The translations under genes and the position numbers were made by a program. Under the pieces are notes generated by a model. The model searched no databases. It had not been told where the DNA came from and saw only the letters and a program-made list of their open reading frames with translations. A stretch of DNA of 64,000 nt. Source: Phycisphaerales bacterium. GTDB lineage: Bacteria; Planctomycetota; Phycisphaerae; UBA1845. Within the stretch, counting starts at the first letter, position 1; every line of letters starts with the position of its first letter. The stretch lies in assembly GCA_020852275.1 (NCBI GenBank), contig JADZBE010000034.1:104021-168020 (forward strand), read 5' to 3'. Shown piece by piece: positions 25,330 through 34,598 of this stretch.

Positions 25330-27678
25330 ATGCAGCCCGCGGCCGCGCGGCAGCCCAGCGCGGCGGACATTGCCCCCGAAGGGAGTACCTCCATGCCGGC
25401 GACCGCGCCCGTCTCCAGAAACCCCGCGACCGCGCCCGCGTCCGCCGACGCCCCTGAAGCTCGGGCGGAGCTGGTCCTCGAACATCTGCGCCAACTCCCG
25501 ACCCTGCCGCACGTGGCGATCCGGTTGCTGGAAGCGACGACCTCGGACACGAGCAGCGCGGCCGACGTGGTGCGGCTGATCGAGTCGGATCCGGCGCTGA
25601 CGGTGAAGATCCTGCGGCTCATTCAGCGCGCCAGCGCCGGCGCCGGACGGAACGTGGTCTCCGTGGATCGCGCCGTCGTGCTGCTGGGCTTTGAGCAAGT
25701 GCGCAACGCGGTGCTCTCCGTGCAGATGTACGACGCGCTGCGGGCGCCGGGCGACGCCACGACGTCTAAGCTGCGCACGGAATTGTGGAAGCACGCGCTG
25801 GCGACGGCGTGCGCGGCCAAGCTGCTGGCGGAAGCGGCCTCGCCGCGGGCGGTCAACCCCGACGAGGCGTTCGTCGGCGGACTGCTGCACGACGTGGGCA
25901 AGCTCGCGCTGGAGACGTGCCTGCCGAAGTCGTATGCGCGCGTGGTGAAGAAGGTCGAAGCCGATCACGCCTGCATCTGCGACGTGGAGCGCGAGGTGCT
26001 CGGCATTGACCATACCGTGGCGGGCAAGCGGCTGATGGCGCAGTGGTCGCTGCCGCAGCCGATCGTGGACTGCGCATGGCTGCATCACCACGCCGTGGAC
26101 TCGCTGCCGGAGAGCGTCGGCGCCAAGAGTCTCGTGGGAATCGTCCACGTGGCCGACGACCTGGTTCGGCAGCATCGCATAGGCTACTCGGGATATCATC
26201 ACGTCGGGCCGATCGAGCAGGAGGCGTCGCGCCTGGGCATCAAGGAGAACTCGCTGCGCGGAGTGATCGAGGCGCTGCCGCGGAAGATGGAGGAGCTGGC
26301 GGGGCTGTTCGACATCGACGACCTGCACAGCGACACGGTTTTTCTGCACGCGCTGACCGCGGCCAACACGGAGCTGGGGCGCGCCAACGCCCGGCTGACG
26401 GAAGCGCAGGAAAGGCTGGAGCGGCGATCCAGGTGTCTCGATGCGCTGCGGCGTTTTTCGCAGAATCTGCGCGGCGACGCCGGGTCGGCGAAAGTGTGCG
26501 AGGCCATCGCCCAGGTGGCGGCGGATCTGTTCGGCGTCGACGGCGTCGTGCTGGCCGCGCGAGGGACGGCCGCACAATCCGCGCAGTTCGGCGTTTGGGA
26601 TGAGTTGCACGGCCGTCGCAGCCTGTCGCTGCCCGCGTCCGCGGTTCCAGGCCTGGTGGGCGCGTTCGACAACGCGGACACGACCGAATCCGCGGCGTGG
26701 CGTTCGGCGACCACGATCGAAACCGCCGCCTACCAGCGCGTCAGGAATCTTCCAGCCTGCGGAGACCTGTCGGTCCTGCCGATTCGACAGGGCGATCGTC
26801 GGTTCGGCCTCATCGTGGCCCCTGCGGCTGACTGGACACATGCGTGGAGCCGCGCGGGCGTCGAGCTGGAAGGGCTGACGGCGGCTTTTGCGCTCGCCCT
26901 GGACGGGGCGGCCGGGCGGGAATCGCGCGATCGCGTCGCCGAGGAGCTGGCGGACGTGAACCGCCGGTTTCAGGCGGCGCAGGCCGACCTGCTGCGGAGC
27001 CGATCGCTGTCCATGATTGCGGCCCTGGCGGCGGGCGCGGCGCACGAACTGAACAACCCGCTGGCCGTCATCTCCGGTCGGGCGCAGATGCTTGCGCAGA
27101 CCTGCGACCACGAAGACGATCTGAAAGCCATGACCATCATCAGCGAACAGGCGAAGCGGGCGTCGAGCATCGTCAGCGAGCTGATGGCGTTCGCCAGACC
27201 GGAACAGCCTACGCCGGTTCCGATAATGCTCACGGAACTGCTGGAAACCGTCTGGAAGCACTGGGTGGAACACTCCAGCCTCGGCTCCAACCAGATTGAG
27301 GTGCACGTGGCCGACCCGCAGGCGCGCGTGATGGCGGATCCGGCGGGCATCGTTGAAGTGCTCAACGCGCTGCTGAGCAACGCGCTGGAGGCGACGCACC
27401 CCGAATCGGCAAGGATCATCATTAACTCACCCTCGCTGGCGTCCGATGAAACAGTCCGAATACGCATCGAGGACAACGGAGTCGGAATGACGCGCGAGGT
27501 CCTGGAGCACGCGTTCGACCCGTTCTTCTCGCACCGGACGGCCGGTCGCGGGAGGGGCATGGGGCTGTCGCGGGCGCAGCGGATTGTGGAGATGAACGGC
27601 GGGCGGCTCCGGCTGGAGTCGTCGCCCGGCGCGGGCACGACGGCGTACATCGACTGGCCGGCGGCGCGCGAGGGTTGA
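25330..27678 (+). CDS. HDOD-domain sensor histidine kinase
   Basis: 782 residues, cytoplasmic (no membrane segment). A short leader (1-35) is Ala/Pro-rich. HDOD domain about 40-240 (LPTLPHVAIRLLEATTSDTS ... AFVGGLLHDVGKLALETCLP): its HD pair is intact in LLHDVGK, so some hydrolase activity is conceivable. Then a coiled region and a GAF-like domain about 365-530. HisKA at about 560: H572 in AAHELNNPLAVISGRAQML, then the ATPase with DNGVGMTREVLEHAFDPFF and GRGMGLSRAQRIVEMNGG. This H box is the NtrB/HAMP-free planctomycete type. Directly downstream of the HTH-receiver gene by 4 bases. ATG 25330 is taken from that coupling. Confidence 0.82.
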   Translation: MQPAAARQPSAADIAPEGSTSMPATAPVSRNPATAPASADAPEARAELVLEHLRQLPTLPHVAIRLLEATTSDTSSAADVVRLIESDPALTVKILRLIQRASAGAGRNVVSVDRAVVLLGFEQVRNAVLSVQMYDALRAPGDATTSKLRTELWKHALATACAAKLLAEAASPRAVNPDEAFVGGLLHDVGKLALETCLPKSYARVVKKVEADHACICDVEREVLGIDHTVAGKRLMAQWSLPQPIVDCAWLHHHAVDSLPESVGAKSLVGIVHVADDLVRQHRIGYSGYHHVGPIEQEASRLGIKENSLRGVIEALPRKMEELAGLFDIDDLHSDTVFLHALTAANTELGRANARLTEAQERLERRSRCLDALRRFSQNLRGDAGSAKVCEAIAQVAADLFGVDGVVLAARGTAAQSAQFGVWDELHGRRSLSLPASAVPGLVGAFDNADTTESAAWRSATTIETAAYQRVRNLPACGDLSVLPIRQGDRRFGLIVAPAADWTHAWSRAGVELEGLTAAFALALDGAAGRESRDRVAEELADVNRRFQAAQADLLRSRSLSMIAALAAGAAHELNNPLAVISGRAQMLAQTCDHEDDLKAMTIISEQAKRASSIVSELMAFARPEQPTPVPIMLTELLETVWKHWVEHSSLGSNQIEVHVADPQARVMADPAGIVEVLNALLSNALEATHPESARIIINSPSLASDETVRIRIEDNGVGMTREVLEHAFDPFFSHRTAGRGRGMGLSRAQRIVEMNGGRLRLESSPGAGTTAYIDWPAAREG

Positions 27679-27693
27679 GCCGGTTCACCGGAG

Positions 27694-27758
27694 GCTGCAC
27701 AGGTTGGGAATCCTGTGCTACAGGCACCGGTTGGAAACCGGTGCCACACGCGGCGGTG
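27694..27758. repeat. Palindromic repeat pair, inverted orientation
   Basis: CTGCACAGGTTGGGAATCCTG then CAGGCACCGGTTGGAAACCGG; inverse complement of the pairs at 18734 and 19501, here between the histidine kinase and the following receiver gene. Confidence 0.8.
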
Positions 27759-27836
27759 CCACATGCGGCTTGCGACGCAGCCTACCGCTCTCCGCGTCCC
27801 GATGCGATCACAACGGTTGGCAGCATCGGAGCGCGC

Positions 27837-28388
27837 ATGGCAGGGGATATCCGCAAGATCCTGGTCGTTGAACCGGACGCCCGCGTCGTCGAGGTGATGG
27901 TGGACAGCCTGGTTCGTCGCTTCGGCGCGCAGATCACCTGCGTGTCGCACGGGCGCGACGCGCTGGACATCGAGATGCTCGAGCCGCAGGACGTCGTCGT
28001 CGCTTCGTGCGACGCGCCGGACATGCCCTGCACCGCGCTGGCGGAGCAGCTTGCCGCCGTCAGCCGCCGACCCGTCATCATGACCGCGCAGGCGCTCGAA
28101 TCCGACGAAGTCATCACGCTCTTGCGCTTCGGCGTGCGCGACGTGCTGGTCAAGCCGTTTCCCGTCGGCGACCTGTTGCAGGCCGTCGAGTCCGGAATCG
28201 AGAGCCACCGCCTGCACCGCGAGCATCAGGTTCGCCACCGCCAGTTGCGGGACCTGACGCGCCGCCTCGTCCGCGAGCGGCGCGAGATGTCGCAGCGCAT
28301 GGACCTCATCTGCCGCGATCTCGTCGGCGCGCATCGCAGACTGGTCAGCCGCGTGCTCGAAGTCGAAGAGCGCATCGGGCAGAACTGA
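27837..28388 (+). CDS. Receiver-like protein that lacks the phospho-acceptor aspartate
   Basis: 183 residues: a receiver-fold domain (about 5-120) and a helical tail rich in Arg/His (HRLHREHQVRHRQLRDLT...). Aligned on the family, ILVVEPDARVVEVM replaces the acidic DD with EP, and DVVVASCDAPDM has S57 where the phospho-acceptor Asp lies; the Thr of VIMTAQ and the Lys of VKPFPVG are kept. It is therefore a pseudo-receiver, unlikely to be phosphorylated. ATG 27837 is chosen because upstream in-frame sequence is the palindromic repeat. No DNA-binding domain is visible; the tail may be a coiled coil. Confidence 0.75.
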   Translation: MAGDIRKILVVEPDARVVEVMVDSLVRRFGAQITCVSHGRDALDIEMLEPQDVVVASCDAPDMPCTALAEQLAAVSRRPVIMTAQALESDEVITLLRFGVRDVLVKPFPVGDLLQAVESGIESHRLHREHQVRHRQLRDLTRRLVRERREMSQRMDLICRDLVGAHRRLVSRVLEVEERIGQN

Positions 28389-28608
28389 GCCCCGCCTTCC
28401 TGTCAGGGCAGTTTCCTCACGAGCGCAGCAATCAGAGCCGTTGCACCTCCCGCCCGACTCGCCCCGCGAGCGCCCGTCTGGACCCCGCCGCGCCTTTCCG
28501 CCAGAATCAAGCCTGCCTCGCCAAGCGTGATTCGATGCCAGAGCACAGAGCCAACCCGAACCGCCGCGCCAGCGCCGGCTTCGGCCTGCTTACCGACGGA
28601 GGAATCTC

Positions 28609-29901
28609 ATGTACGGCGCCTTCCAAGATCACCTGAAAGCCGAGCTGTCCGCCATCCGCCAGGCCGGGCTGTACAAGGAGGAGCGATCTATCCTCGGCCC
28701 ACAGTCCGCGGGCATCCGTGTTTCATTTCCGATGGGTTCGCCGGGGCGGGAGGTGCTGAACTTCTGCGCCAACAACTACCTCGGGCTTTCGTCGCATCCG
28801 CGGGTGATTGCCGCCGCGCGCGAGGCGCTGGACACGCACGGCTTCGGGCTTTCAAGCGTGCGCTTCATCTGCGGCACGCAGGACATCCACAAGCAGCTCG
28901 AGCGCCGCGTCAGCGAGTTCCTCGGCACGGACGACACGATCCTCTACACCTCCTGCTTCGATGCCAACGGCGGGCTTTTCGAGACGCTGCTGGGCGAAGG
29001 CGACGTCATCATCACCGATCAGCTCAATCACGCCTCGATCATTGACGGCATCCGCCTGTGCAAAGCCCGTCGGCTGATCTACGCCAACAACGACATGGCC
29101 GAGCTTGACGTGAAGCTGCGAGAAGCTCGTCGACTGCAGGACGCCCTTGGCGTGCCCGCCGCGTCCGCTTCAGGCGCGGTTCGGCCTCGCGTGCGCATGA
29201 TCGCCACTGACGGGGCGTTCAGCATGGACGGCTCGGTGGCGCAGATCGACAAAGTCTGCGACCTGGCGGACAGGCACGACGCTCTGGTGATGGTGGACGA
29301 CAGCCACTGCACGGGGTTCCTCGGTCGAACGGGCCGCGGCTCGGCGGAGCATTGCGGCGCGATGGGGCGGGTCGATGTCATCACCTCGACGCTGGGCAAG
29401 GCGCTGGGCGGCGCGTCCGGCGGGTTCACCAGCGGGCGAAAGGAAATCGTCGAGCTGCTGCGGCAGCGCTCGCGCCCGTACCTGTTCTCCAACACGCTGG
29501 CGCCGATGATCGTCAAGGCCTCGATCGCCGTGCTGGACCTGCTCAGCGAGACGACGGCGCTGCGCGACAAGCTGGAGGCGAACACGAAGCGTTTCCGCGC
29601 GGGCATGACGGCGGCGGGCTTCGATATCAAGCCCGGCGTGCATCCAATCGTGCCCATCATGCTCTACAACGCCAAGCTCGCGCAGACCATCGCCCGCGAC
29701 CTGTATGACGAGGGCATCTACGTCATCGGCTTCTTCTTCCCCGTCGTGGGCAAGGGGCTGGCGCGCATCCGCGTGCAGCTCTCGGCCGCCCATGAGCCGC
29801 AGCACATCGACCGCGCCATCGAGGCGTTCACGAAAGTGGGTCGCAGGCACGAGATCCTGGGCAAGAATCGCGAGCAGATCGTGGCGCGATATGGGGAATA
29901 G
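28609..29901 (+). CDS. kbl: Glycine C-acetyltransferase (2-amino-3-ketobutyrate CoA ligase)
   Basis: PLP enzyme that cleaves 2-amino-3-oxobutyrate with CoA to glycine and acetyl-CoA in threonine breakdown. 430 residues. Landmarks: [71 protein letters not shown] and the PLP-lysine motif [14 protein letters not shown]. About 10 extra residues ([12 protein letters not shown]) break the sequence near 188. Partner threonine dehydrogenase is not in the window. The nearest relative families (KBL/biotin/serine palmitoyl AONS) share the fold; [12 protein letters not shown] with the CGTQ motif favours KBL. Confidence 0.9.
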   Translation: MYGAFQDHLKAELSAIRQAGLYKEERSILGPQSAGIRVSFPMGSPGREVLNFCANNYLGLSSHPRVIAAAREALDTHGFGLSSVRFICGTQDIHKQLERRVSEFLGTDDTILYTSCFDANGGLFETLLGEGDVIITDQLNHASIIDGIRLCKARRLIYANNDMAELDVKLREARRLQDALGVPAASASGAVRPRVRMIATDGAFSMDGSVAQIDKVCDLADRHDALVMVDDSHCTGFLGRTGRGSAEHCGAMGRVDVITSTLGKALGGASGGFTSGRKEIVELLRQRSRPYLFSNTLAPMIVKASIAVLDLLSETTALRDKLEANTKRFRAGMTAAGFDIKPGVHPIVPIMLYNAKLAQTIARDLYDEGIYVIGFFFPVVGKGLARIRVQLSAAHEPQHIDRAIEAFTKVGRRHEILGKNREQIVARYGE

Positions 29902-29935
29902 CAGCCCGCAATGGAGGCTTAGACCGGACCGGGTC

Positions 29936-30190
29936 GCGTCACCCCCGCGCAGGCGGGGGTTCTGTCTGCCCAGGAAAACCGCTGGATTCGTGGCTCCTCG
30001 CAGGCCGTCTGCTGGATTCCCGCCTGCGCGGACATGACGAAGCTGGATTCCCGCCAGCACGGGCATGGCGGGCGTCGCCTTTCACCACTAACTGATAGGG
30101 GTCCGGGGTGAAAGTCAGCCGAACGGCTTTGCGGCCGGTCAACCCGCCCACCGCGGCGTCGCAACACCGGCGGGAAAGCCGGTGCCCCAG
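29936..30190. repeat. Cluster of dispersed palindromic repeats
   Basis: Contains CGTCACCCCCGCGCAGGCGG, two GGATTCCCGCC(T/A)GC-type copies at about 30014 and 30049, and a GCAACACCGGCGGGAAAGCCG palindrome at about 30162-30183. Similar copies at 34500, 36137 and 43036. No gene. Confidence 0.75.
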
Positions 30191-30203
30191 TAGAGGCGGC
30201 GTC

Positions 30204-31724
30204 TCACGCGCCCGGTGAGCCGTGGTCCGGGTTGCCGACCAGGACGATGCGGTTTTTGCCGGCGCGTTTGGCTTCGAGCAGCGCCTGATCGGCGCGATGG
30301 AGCAGGGTGTCCGGGGCGGCGCCGTCCCACGGGAACGCGGCCAGACCGCCGCTGATGGTGAGGCGTCCCTGGCCCGCGGCGCCGAGCGGCTCGAAGACCT
30401 GTCGGCGAAGCGCTTCGCGGAAGCGTTCGAGGACGGCGAGGACGGTTTCGGGGTGCTTGGAGCCGGCGACGCGCGGACCCTGCGGATCGTGGAAGACAAC
30501 CGCGAATTCATCGCCGCCGAGACGGGCAATGAGGTCGTGCTCGCGGCAGTGCTTGCGGAAGAGGCGCGCCGTGGTGCGGAGAATCTCGTCGCCGACGTCG
30601 TGCCCGCAGGCGTCGTTGTACGCCTTGAAATCGTCGAGGTCGAACATGAGGACGGTGACGGGGAAGTGCTCCGTGCGGGCACGCTGAAGGAGGAGCGCAA
30701 AGGCGTGGAGGAAGGCGCGGCGGTTCGGCAGGCCCGTCAGCTCGTCCGTCTCCGCGAGCTTTCGCCATCGCCGCTGCCGGCGGGCGGCGCGAAGCACATG
30801 CCCGGCGAGCCGCGCGTAGTGCTGCAACTTCTCCACGTCCGCAAGCGAGTACGCGCCGCGGTCGCGCGGTCCCACGTCAAAGCGCCCCAGCGGTTCCGCG
30901 TCCATGCGGCCGGCGGGGTCGTCTTCCATCACGTCTGTCCTATCCGCGTGGATGCGCTGAGGCGCGTCGAGAGGTCGTGGGACGTCGGCAGAGTCGGCGA
31001 TGGGGCAGGTGAGGACCGGCTCCCTGACGTCTTCGCCGGCACTGGCCGCACGGTCTTGCAGCACGAGCCTGACGCCGCGGGCGCTGAGAGCCAGACGGAC
31101 GATGCCGGCGAGTTCGGTCATCAGCGCGCGCGGGCGCCCGCCGAGGTTGGCAAGCAGGCGTCCGAGGTGCTCAAGCTCTTCAAGTGTTGCGGAGGTCGCG
31201 GGCGTGAGGCGGCCTCCCTGCCAGGTGATCTGCGGCGCGATGCCGAGCGCGGCGTCCAACTCCGGACCTTGCAGAGGATGCAGGACGTACTCGTTGGCGC
31301 CGGCGTGGAGCACGCGTCGCGCGATCGGCTCTCCCTCCGGCTTGCAACAGAGGACAATGCGCGCGTCCACGCCGGCGGCGCGGCGCAGACCCGCGACGGC
31401 TTCTTCCACGCGCGGTTCGGCGGCGTCCACGCACGCGAGCACCGCGTCGCAGCCGTTTCGCCCGACGGAGGAGATGGCCGACAGGAAGCTGTCGAGTCCG
31501 AGCACGCCGCGCCGCGGATAGCGCAAGGCCAGTTCATCGGCGACGTTGCCCCCGAAAGCGCGCGGGCGCACGACGATGATGCGATCGTCGCCGGAGTCGT
31601 CCAGCGGGGTTTTCATTCCAGCCTGCAACATCCCCTTCACCCGCAAGTCCTGTTCGATCAGCGTCGAAACGGCAGCCGAGTTGAGCCGGTTGGATGAGGC
31701 GATTCCCTCGGCGGCGCGGGTCAC
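30204..31724 (-). CDS. Diguanylate cyclase with an N-terminal receiver-like domain
   Basis: Makes c-di-GMP from two GTP. 506 residues. N-terminal 1-170 looks like a degenerate receiver/RpfG-like region (DDRIIVVRPRAFGGNVADEL, VLACVDAAEPRVEEAVA). Middle (about 180-320) is a GAF-like region. C-terminal GGDEF domain about 340-500: TDELTGLPNRRAF, MFDLDDFKAYNDACGHDVGD and the intact active site GGDEF at 403-407. An inhibitory-site motif RxxD (REHD, 394-397) lies exactly five residues before it, so product inhibition is expected. GTG start at 31724 overlaps the stop of the preceding gene (GTGA), implying coupling. Confidence 0.85.
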   Translation of the reverse strand: MTRAAEGIASSNRLNSAAVSTLIEQDLRVKGMLQAGMKTPLDDSGDDRIIVVRPRAFGGNVADELALRYPRRGVLGLDSFLSAISSVGRNGCDAVLACVDAAEPRVEEAVAGLRRAAGVDARIVLCCKPEGEPIARRVLHAGANEYVLHPLQGPELDAALGIAPQITWQGGRLTPATSATLEELEHLGRLLANLGGRPRALMTELAGIVRLALSARGVRLVLQDRAASAGEDVREPVLTCPIADSADVPRPLDAPQRIHADRTDVMEDDPAGRMDAEPLGRFDVGPRDRGAYSLADVEKLQHYARLAGHVLRAARRQRRWRKLAETDELTGLPNRRAFLHAFALLLQRARTEHFPVTVLMFDLDDFKAYNDACGHDVGDEILRTTARLFRKHCREHDLIARLGGDEFAVVFHDPQGPRVAGSKHPETVLAVLERFREALRRQVFEPLGAAGQGRLTISGGLAAFPWDGAAPDTLLHRADQALLEAKRAGKNRIVLVGNPDHGSPGA

Positions 31725-32545
31725 GTTGCGTCGCCACCCGCGCCCACTTCACCCAGCAGCGCGTTGAGCTCCTCCGCCGTCAGCAGCGGCTCGTCATCGG
31801 CAGGCCGCAGCGCCAGGTCGGCCAAGCGCAGATCCGCATGGGCTTCCCCACGTGGCTCGTCGCGCGCATCGCGGTGCGGCTCGCCCATGTCGGCGCGCGG
31901 CGGAGTTCGCTTCGGCAGATCATTATACCGCATCCAGGGCACGCGGGAACGTGAGGATGCGGACGCTTCGGGTGGCAGGGGCCGGCGGATGGGGGGGGGT
32001 GGTGTGGCGGGGGAAGAAGGCGCAGGCGACACGGCGGGAGGCAAGGACGCGGCAGGCGGCGCCGATCCGGCGGGTGGCGGCGAACAGGTCAGCGCGATGG
32101 AAGGATCATGACCCTTCCATCGCCGCCGTGCGCGAGGGGGCAGGTCGCGGCGGGGCGGATCGGCCTCCTCGCCACCTTGCCCGGCGCGCTCGAGGTGACC
32201 GGCCAAGGCGCCGATGCCGAACATGCCTTCGGACTGCAACCTGGCCAGGAGCGCGCTGCACCTGTCGTCGGCATACACGAAGACCTTCACGGGTGCTTCT
32301 TCTCGCCGGAGCAGTTGAAAGAACTCCAACTCGACGTCCAGGAGATCATCGAGGCAAGCGACGATGGTCATGGGGGTGCAGCGGTCGCGACGCGCGATCT
32401 GCGCCAGCGCCGAGTAGGGGTCGAACACTTCCGTGCAGGGCAGACCCGATGAGGCGATGACGGCGCTGACGGGAGCGGTGCGGGGACGCGCGCCCGAGGC
32501 AAGGTGCACCACGCGATGCCTGCGATCGGCCGGAGAATCCGACAT
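31721..32545 (-). CDS. Receiver-like protein with Pro-rich linker and FliM-like tail
   Basis: 274 residues. The first 115 resemble a receiver fold without a clear phospho-acceptor (VVHLASGARP, TIVACLDDLLDVELEFFQLLR, VKVFVYADDRCSALLARLQS). A Pro/Ala/Arg-rich linker (about 140-200; SPPPAGSAPPAASLPPAV and similar) includes a run of nine G at 31991-31999 on the plus strand. The C-terminus (LLTAEELNALLGEV) resembles the SEIDALL motif that opens FliM here. ATG 32545 is chosen because a purine-rich AGAGGGGCAG precedes it; an ATG at 32569 is possible. Overlaps the diguanylate cyclase by four bases, so it probably modulates that enzyme or is modulated with it. Confidence 0.6.
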   Translation of the reverse strand: MSDSPADRRHRVVHLASGARPRTAPVSAVIASSGLPCTEVFDPYSALAQIARRDRCTPMTIVACLDDLLDVELEFFQLLRREEAPVKVFVYADDRCSALLARLQSEGMFGIGALAGHLERAGQGGEEADPPRRDLPPRARRRWKGHDPSIALTCSPPPAGSAPPAASLPPAVSPAPSSPATPPPPIRRPLPPEASASSRSRVPWMRYNDLPKRTPPRADMGEPHRDARDEPRGEAHADLRLADLALRPADDEPLLTAEELNALLGEVGAGGDAT

Positions 32546-32721
32546 CGTTCTGCCCCTCTGCTCGGGCATGAACTCATATGCTAGGGAGTGCGGTGCGGCG
32601 GGTCAATGAAAAACCGCAGCAATCTGGTTCACCGTCAGCGTCACGGCAGGCCGACATCAGACGGCGGCCACAAGGCATCGCGTAACTTCCGTCGCGACAA
32701 CGGCTGCGATAGGCTACGCGC

Positions 32722-34407
32722 ATGGCCAGAAAGCGACGGCTGGTGATCGGGGTGGACGTGGGCACGGGCAGCGCGCGGGCGGGGGTGTTCGACCTTCAGG
32801 GCGCGGGGCATGGCTGCGCGTCGCATCCCATCCGCCTGTGGAAGCCCCAGCCCGATTTCGTCGAGCAGTCGTCGGAGGACATCTGGCTCGCCTGCGGCAA
32901 GGCCGTTGCCGCAGCGATGAAGGAGGCGGGTGCGAAGCCCGAGGACATGGCGGGTTTGTCGTTCGACGCCACCTGTTCGCTGGTGTGCCTCGATCGCAAG
33001 GACAAGCCGCTGACCGTCTCGCCCACCGGTCGCCACGAGCAGAACGTGATCGTGTGGATGGACCATCGCGCCCTGGAACAGGCGCGGCGGATCAATGAAA
33101 CCAACCACAAAGTGCTGAAGTACGTGGGAGGGGTCATTTCGCCGGAGATGCAGACGCCCAAGCTTCTGTGGCTTAAGGAGCATCTGTCGAAGACATGGTT
33201 CGCGGCCGGCCGTTTTTTTGATTTGCCGGACTACCTCACAAGGCGGGCGACAGGCTCGGACACACGATCGCTGTGCACGACGGTCTGCAAATGGACTTAC
33301 CAAGGGCACGCCGGGAACAAGCGCGGTCAGTTGGAGAGCATCGGGCGCTGGGATGACGGATTTTTCCGGCAGATTGGTCTTGGGGAAATCGTGGACGACG
33401 GCTATGCCCGCATCGGGCAGCGCATCCGCCCGATGGGCGAGGCGTTGGGGGCGGGGCTGACGGAGTCCGCCGCGCGGGAACTGCACTTGCTGCCCGGAAC
33501 GCCGGTGGGCGTGGGCATCATTGACGCGCACGCCGGCGGATTGGGAGTGATCGGTGCGACGCTGGACGGTGAGCCGTTCTCCGAGCGGACGTGCCTGCAG
33601 CGCCTGGCGCTGATCGGCGGGACGTCGAGCTGTCACATGGCTGTGTCTCCCAAGGCGCGGTTCGTGGGCGGCGTGTGGGGTCCCTACTATTCGGCGATGA
33701 TCCCGGGGTATTGGCTCACCGAGGGCGGGCAGTCCGCGACGGGCGCGCTGATCGACCATGTGATTCAATCCAGCGCTCATTATTCCACATTGAGTTCCGA
33801 AGCGAAGAAAAATGGAAAATCCATTTATGAGCTGCTGAATGATCGGCTGGCGCGACTGTCAAAAGGCAGGTCCATGGCGATGCTCACAAGCCGGCTGCAC
33901 ATTCTGGGAGATCATCACGGAAATCGATCGCCGCGCGCGAATCCGCTGGCGCGCGGGATGGCGTCGGGGCTGACGCTCCAGGATGACATGGACGCGCTGG
34001 CCCTGCAATACCTGGCCGCGGTGCAGGCGGTCGCCTATGGAACGCGACACATATTGGAATCGTTGAACGACAAAGGGTATGAAGTTCGTCATGTGCTTGC
34101 CTGCGGCGGCGGAACGAAGAACCCCTTGTTCCTGCGGGAGCACGCGGACATCACGGGATGCCGCATCCACCTGCCGCGGGAGCCGGAGGCCGTGCTGCTG
34201 GGCGCCGCGGCGTTGGGCGCGGTTGCGTGCGGGGCGTATGCGGACATTCCGGCGGCCATGCGCGCCATGAATCGAACGGCGTCAACCGTGTCTGCGGCGG
34301 GAGGGGAAGTGCGCGAATACCACGATCGCAAGTACAAGGTGTATTTGCAGATGTACGCGGACCAGGCGCGCTATGACAAGCTGATGGGCATCGCAGGGGT
34401 GAACTGA
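32722..34407 (+). CDS. FGGY-family carbohydrate kinase, probably D-ribulokinase
   Basis: Phosphorylates a sugar with ATP. 561 residues, right for the FGGY/ribulokinase subgroup. Visible: nucleotide start [50 protein letters not shown], the family signature region [16 protein letters not shown]..., [13 protein letters not shown] and the C-terminal [20 protein letters not shown], the adenine-binding end. MDHRA and SFDATCSLV are typical of D-ribulokinase-like (YDR109/FGGYD) enzymes. The wider family can use L-ribulose or xylulose, so the sugar is not certain. Divergent from the receiver-like gene; no sugar isomerase or transporter beside it. Confidence 0.83.
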   Translation: MARKRRLVIGVDVGTGSARAGVFDLQGAGHGCASHPIRLWKPQPDFVEQSSEDIWLACGKAVAAAMKEAGAKPEDMAGLSFDATCSLVCLDRKDKPLTVSPTGRHEQNVIVWMDHRALEQARRINETNHKVLKYVGGVISPEMQTPKLLWLKEHLSKTWFAAGRFFDLPDYLTRRATGSDTRSLCTTVCKWTYQGHAGNKRGQLESIGRWDDGFFRQIGLGEIVDDGYARIGQRIRPMGEALGAGLTESAARELHLLPGTPVGVGIIDAHAGGLGVIGATLDGEPFSERTCLQRLALIGGTSSCHMAVSPKARFVGGVWGPYYSAMIPGYWLTEGGQSATGALIDHVIQSSAHYSTLSSEAKKNGKSIYELLNDRLARLSKGRSMAMLTSRLHILGDHHGNRSPRANPLARGMASGLTLQDDMDALALQYLAAVQAVAYGTRHILESLNDKGYEVRHVLACGGGTKNPLFLREHADITGCRIHLPREPEAVLLGAAALGAVACGAYADIPAAMRAMNRTASTVSAAGGEVREYHDRKYKVYLQMYADQARYDKLMGIAGVN

Positions 34408-34497
34408 AGTCGTCTCCTGGTTTCCGACAACCACAACTTGCCGGCGCCGCCGGCGCAGGAATAGCGGAAATAGCGGCTGTCTGTTGCTATGCGGCGA

Positions 34498-34530
34498 GAC
34501 TGGATTCCCGCCTGCGCGGGAATGACGAGG
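34498..34530. repeat. Dispersed repeat (CTGGATTCCCGCCTGCGCGGG)
   Basis: CTGGATTCCCGCCTGCGCGGG followed by AATGACGAG, the same element as at 30014, 30049 and 43079. Confidence 0.8.
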
Positions 34531-34598
34531 CAGACTTTCGCCGACGGGCCAGTGGCAGCGTGGTGCGACAGCATTGTGAGTTCTCGACACGTGCGGTC

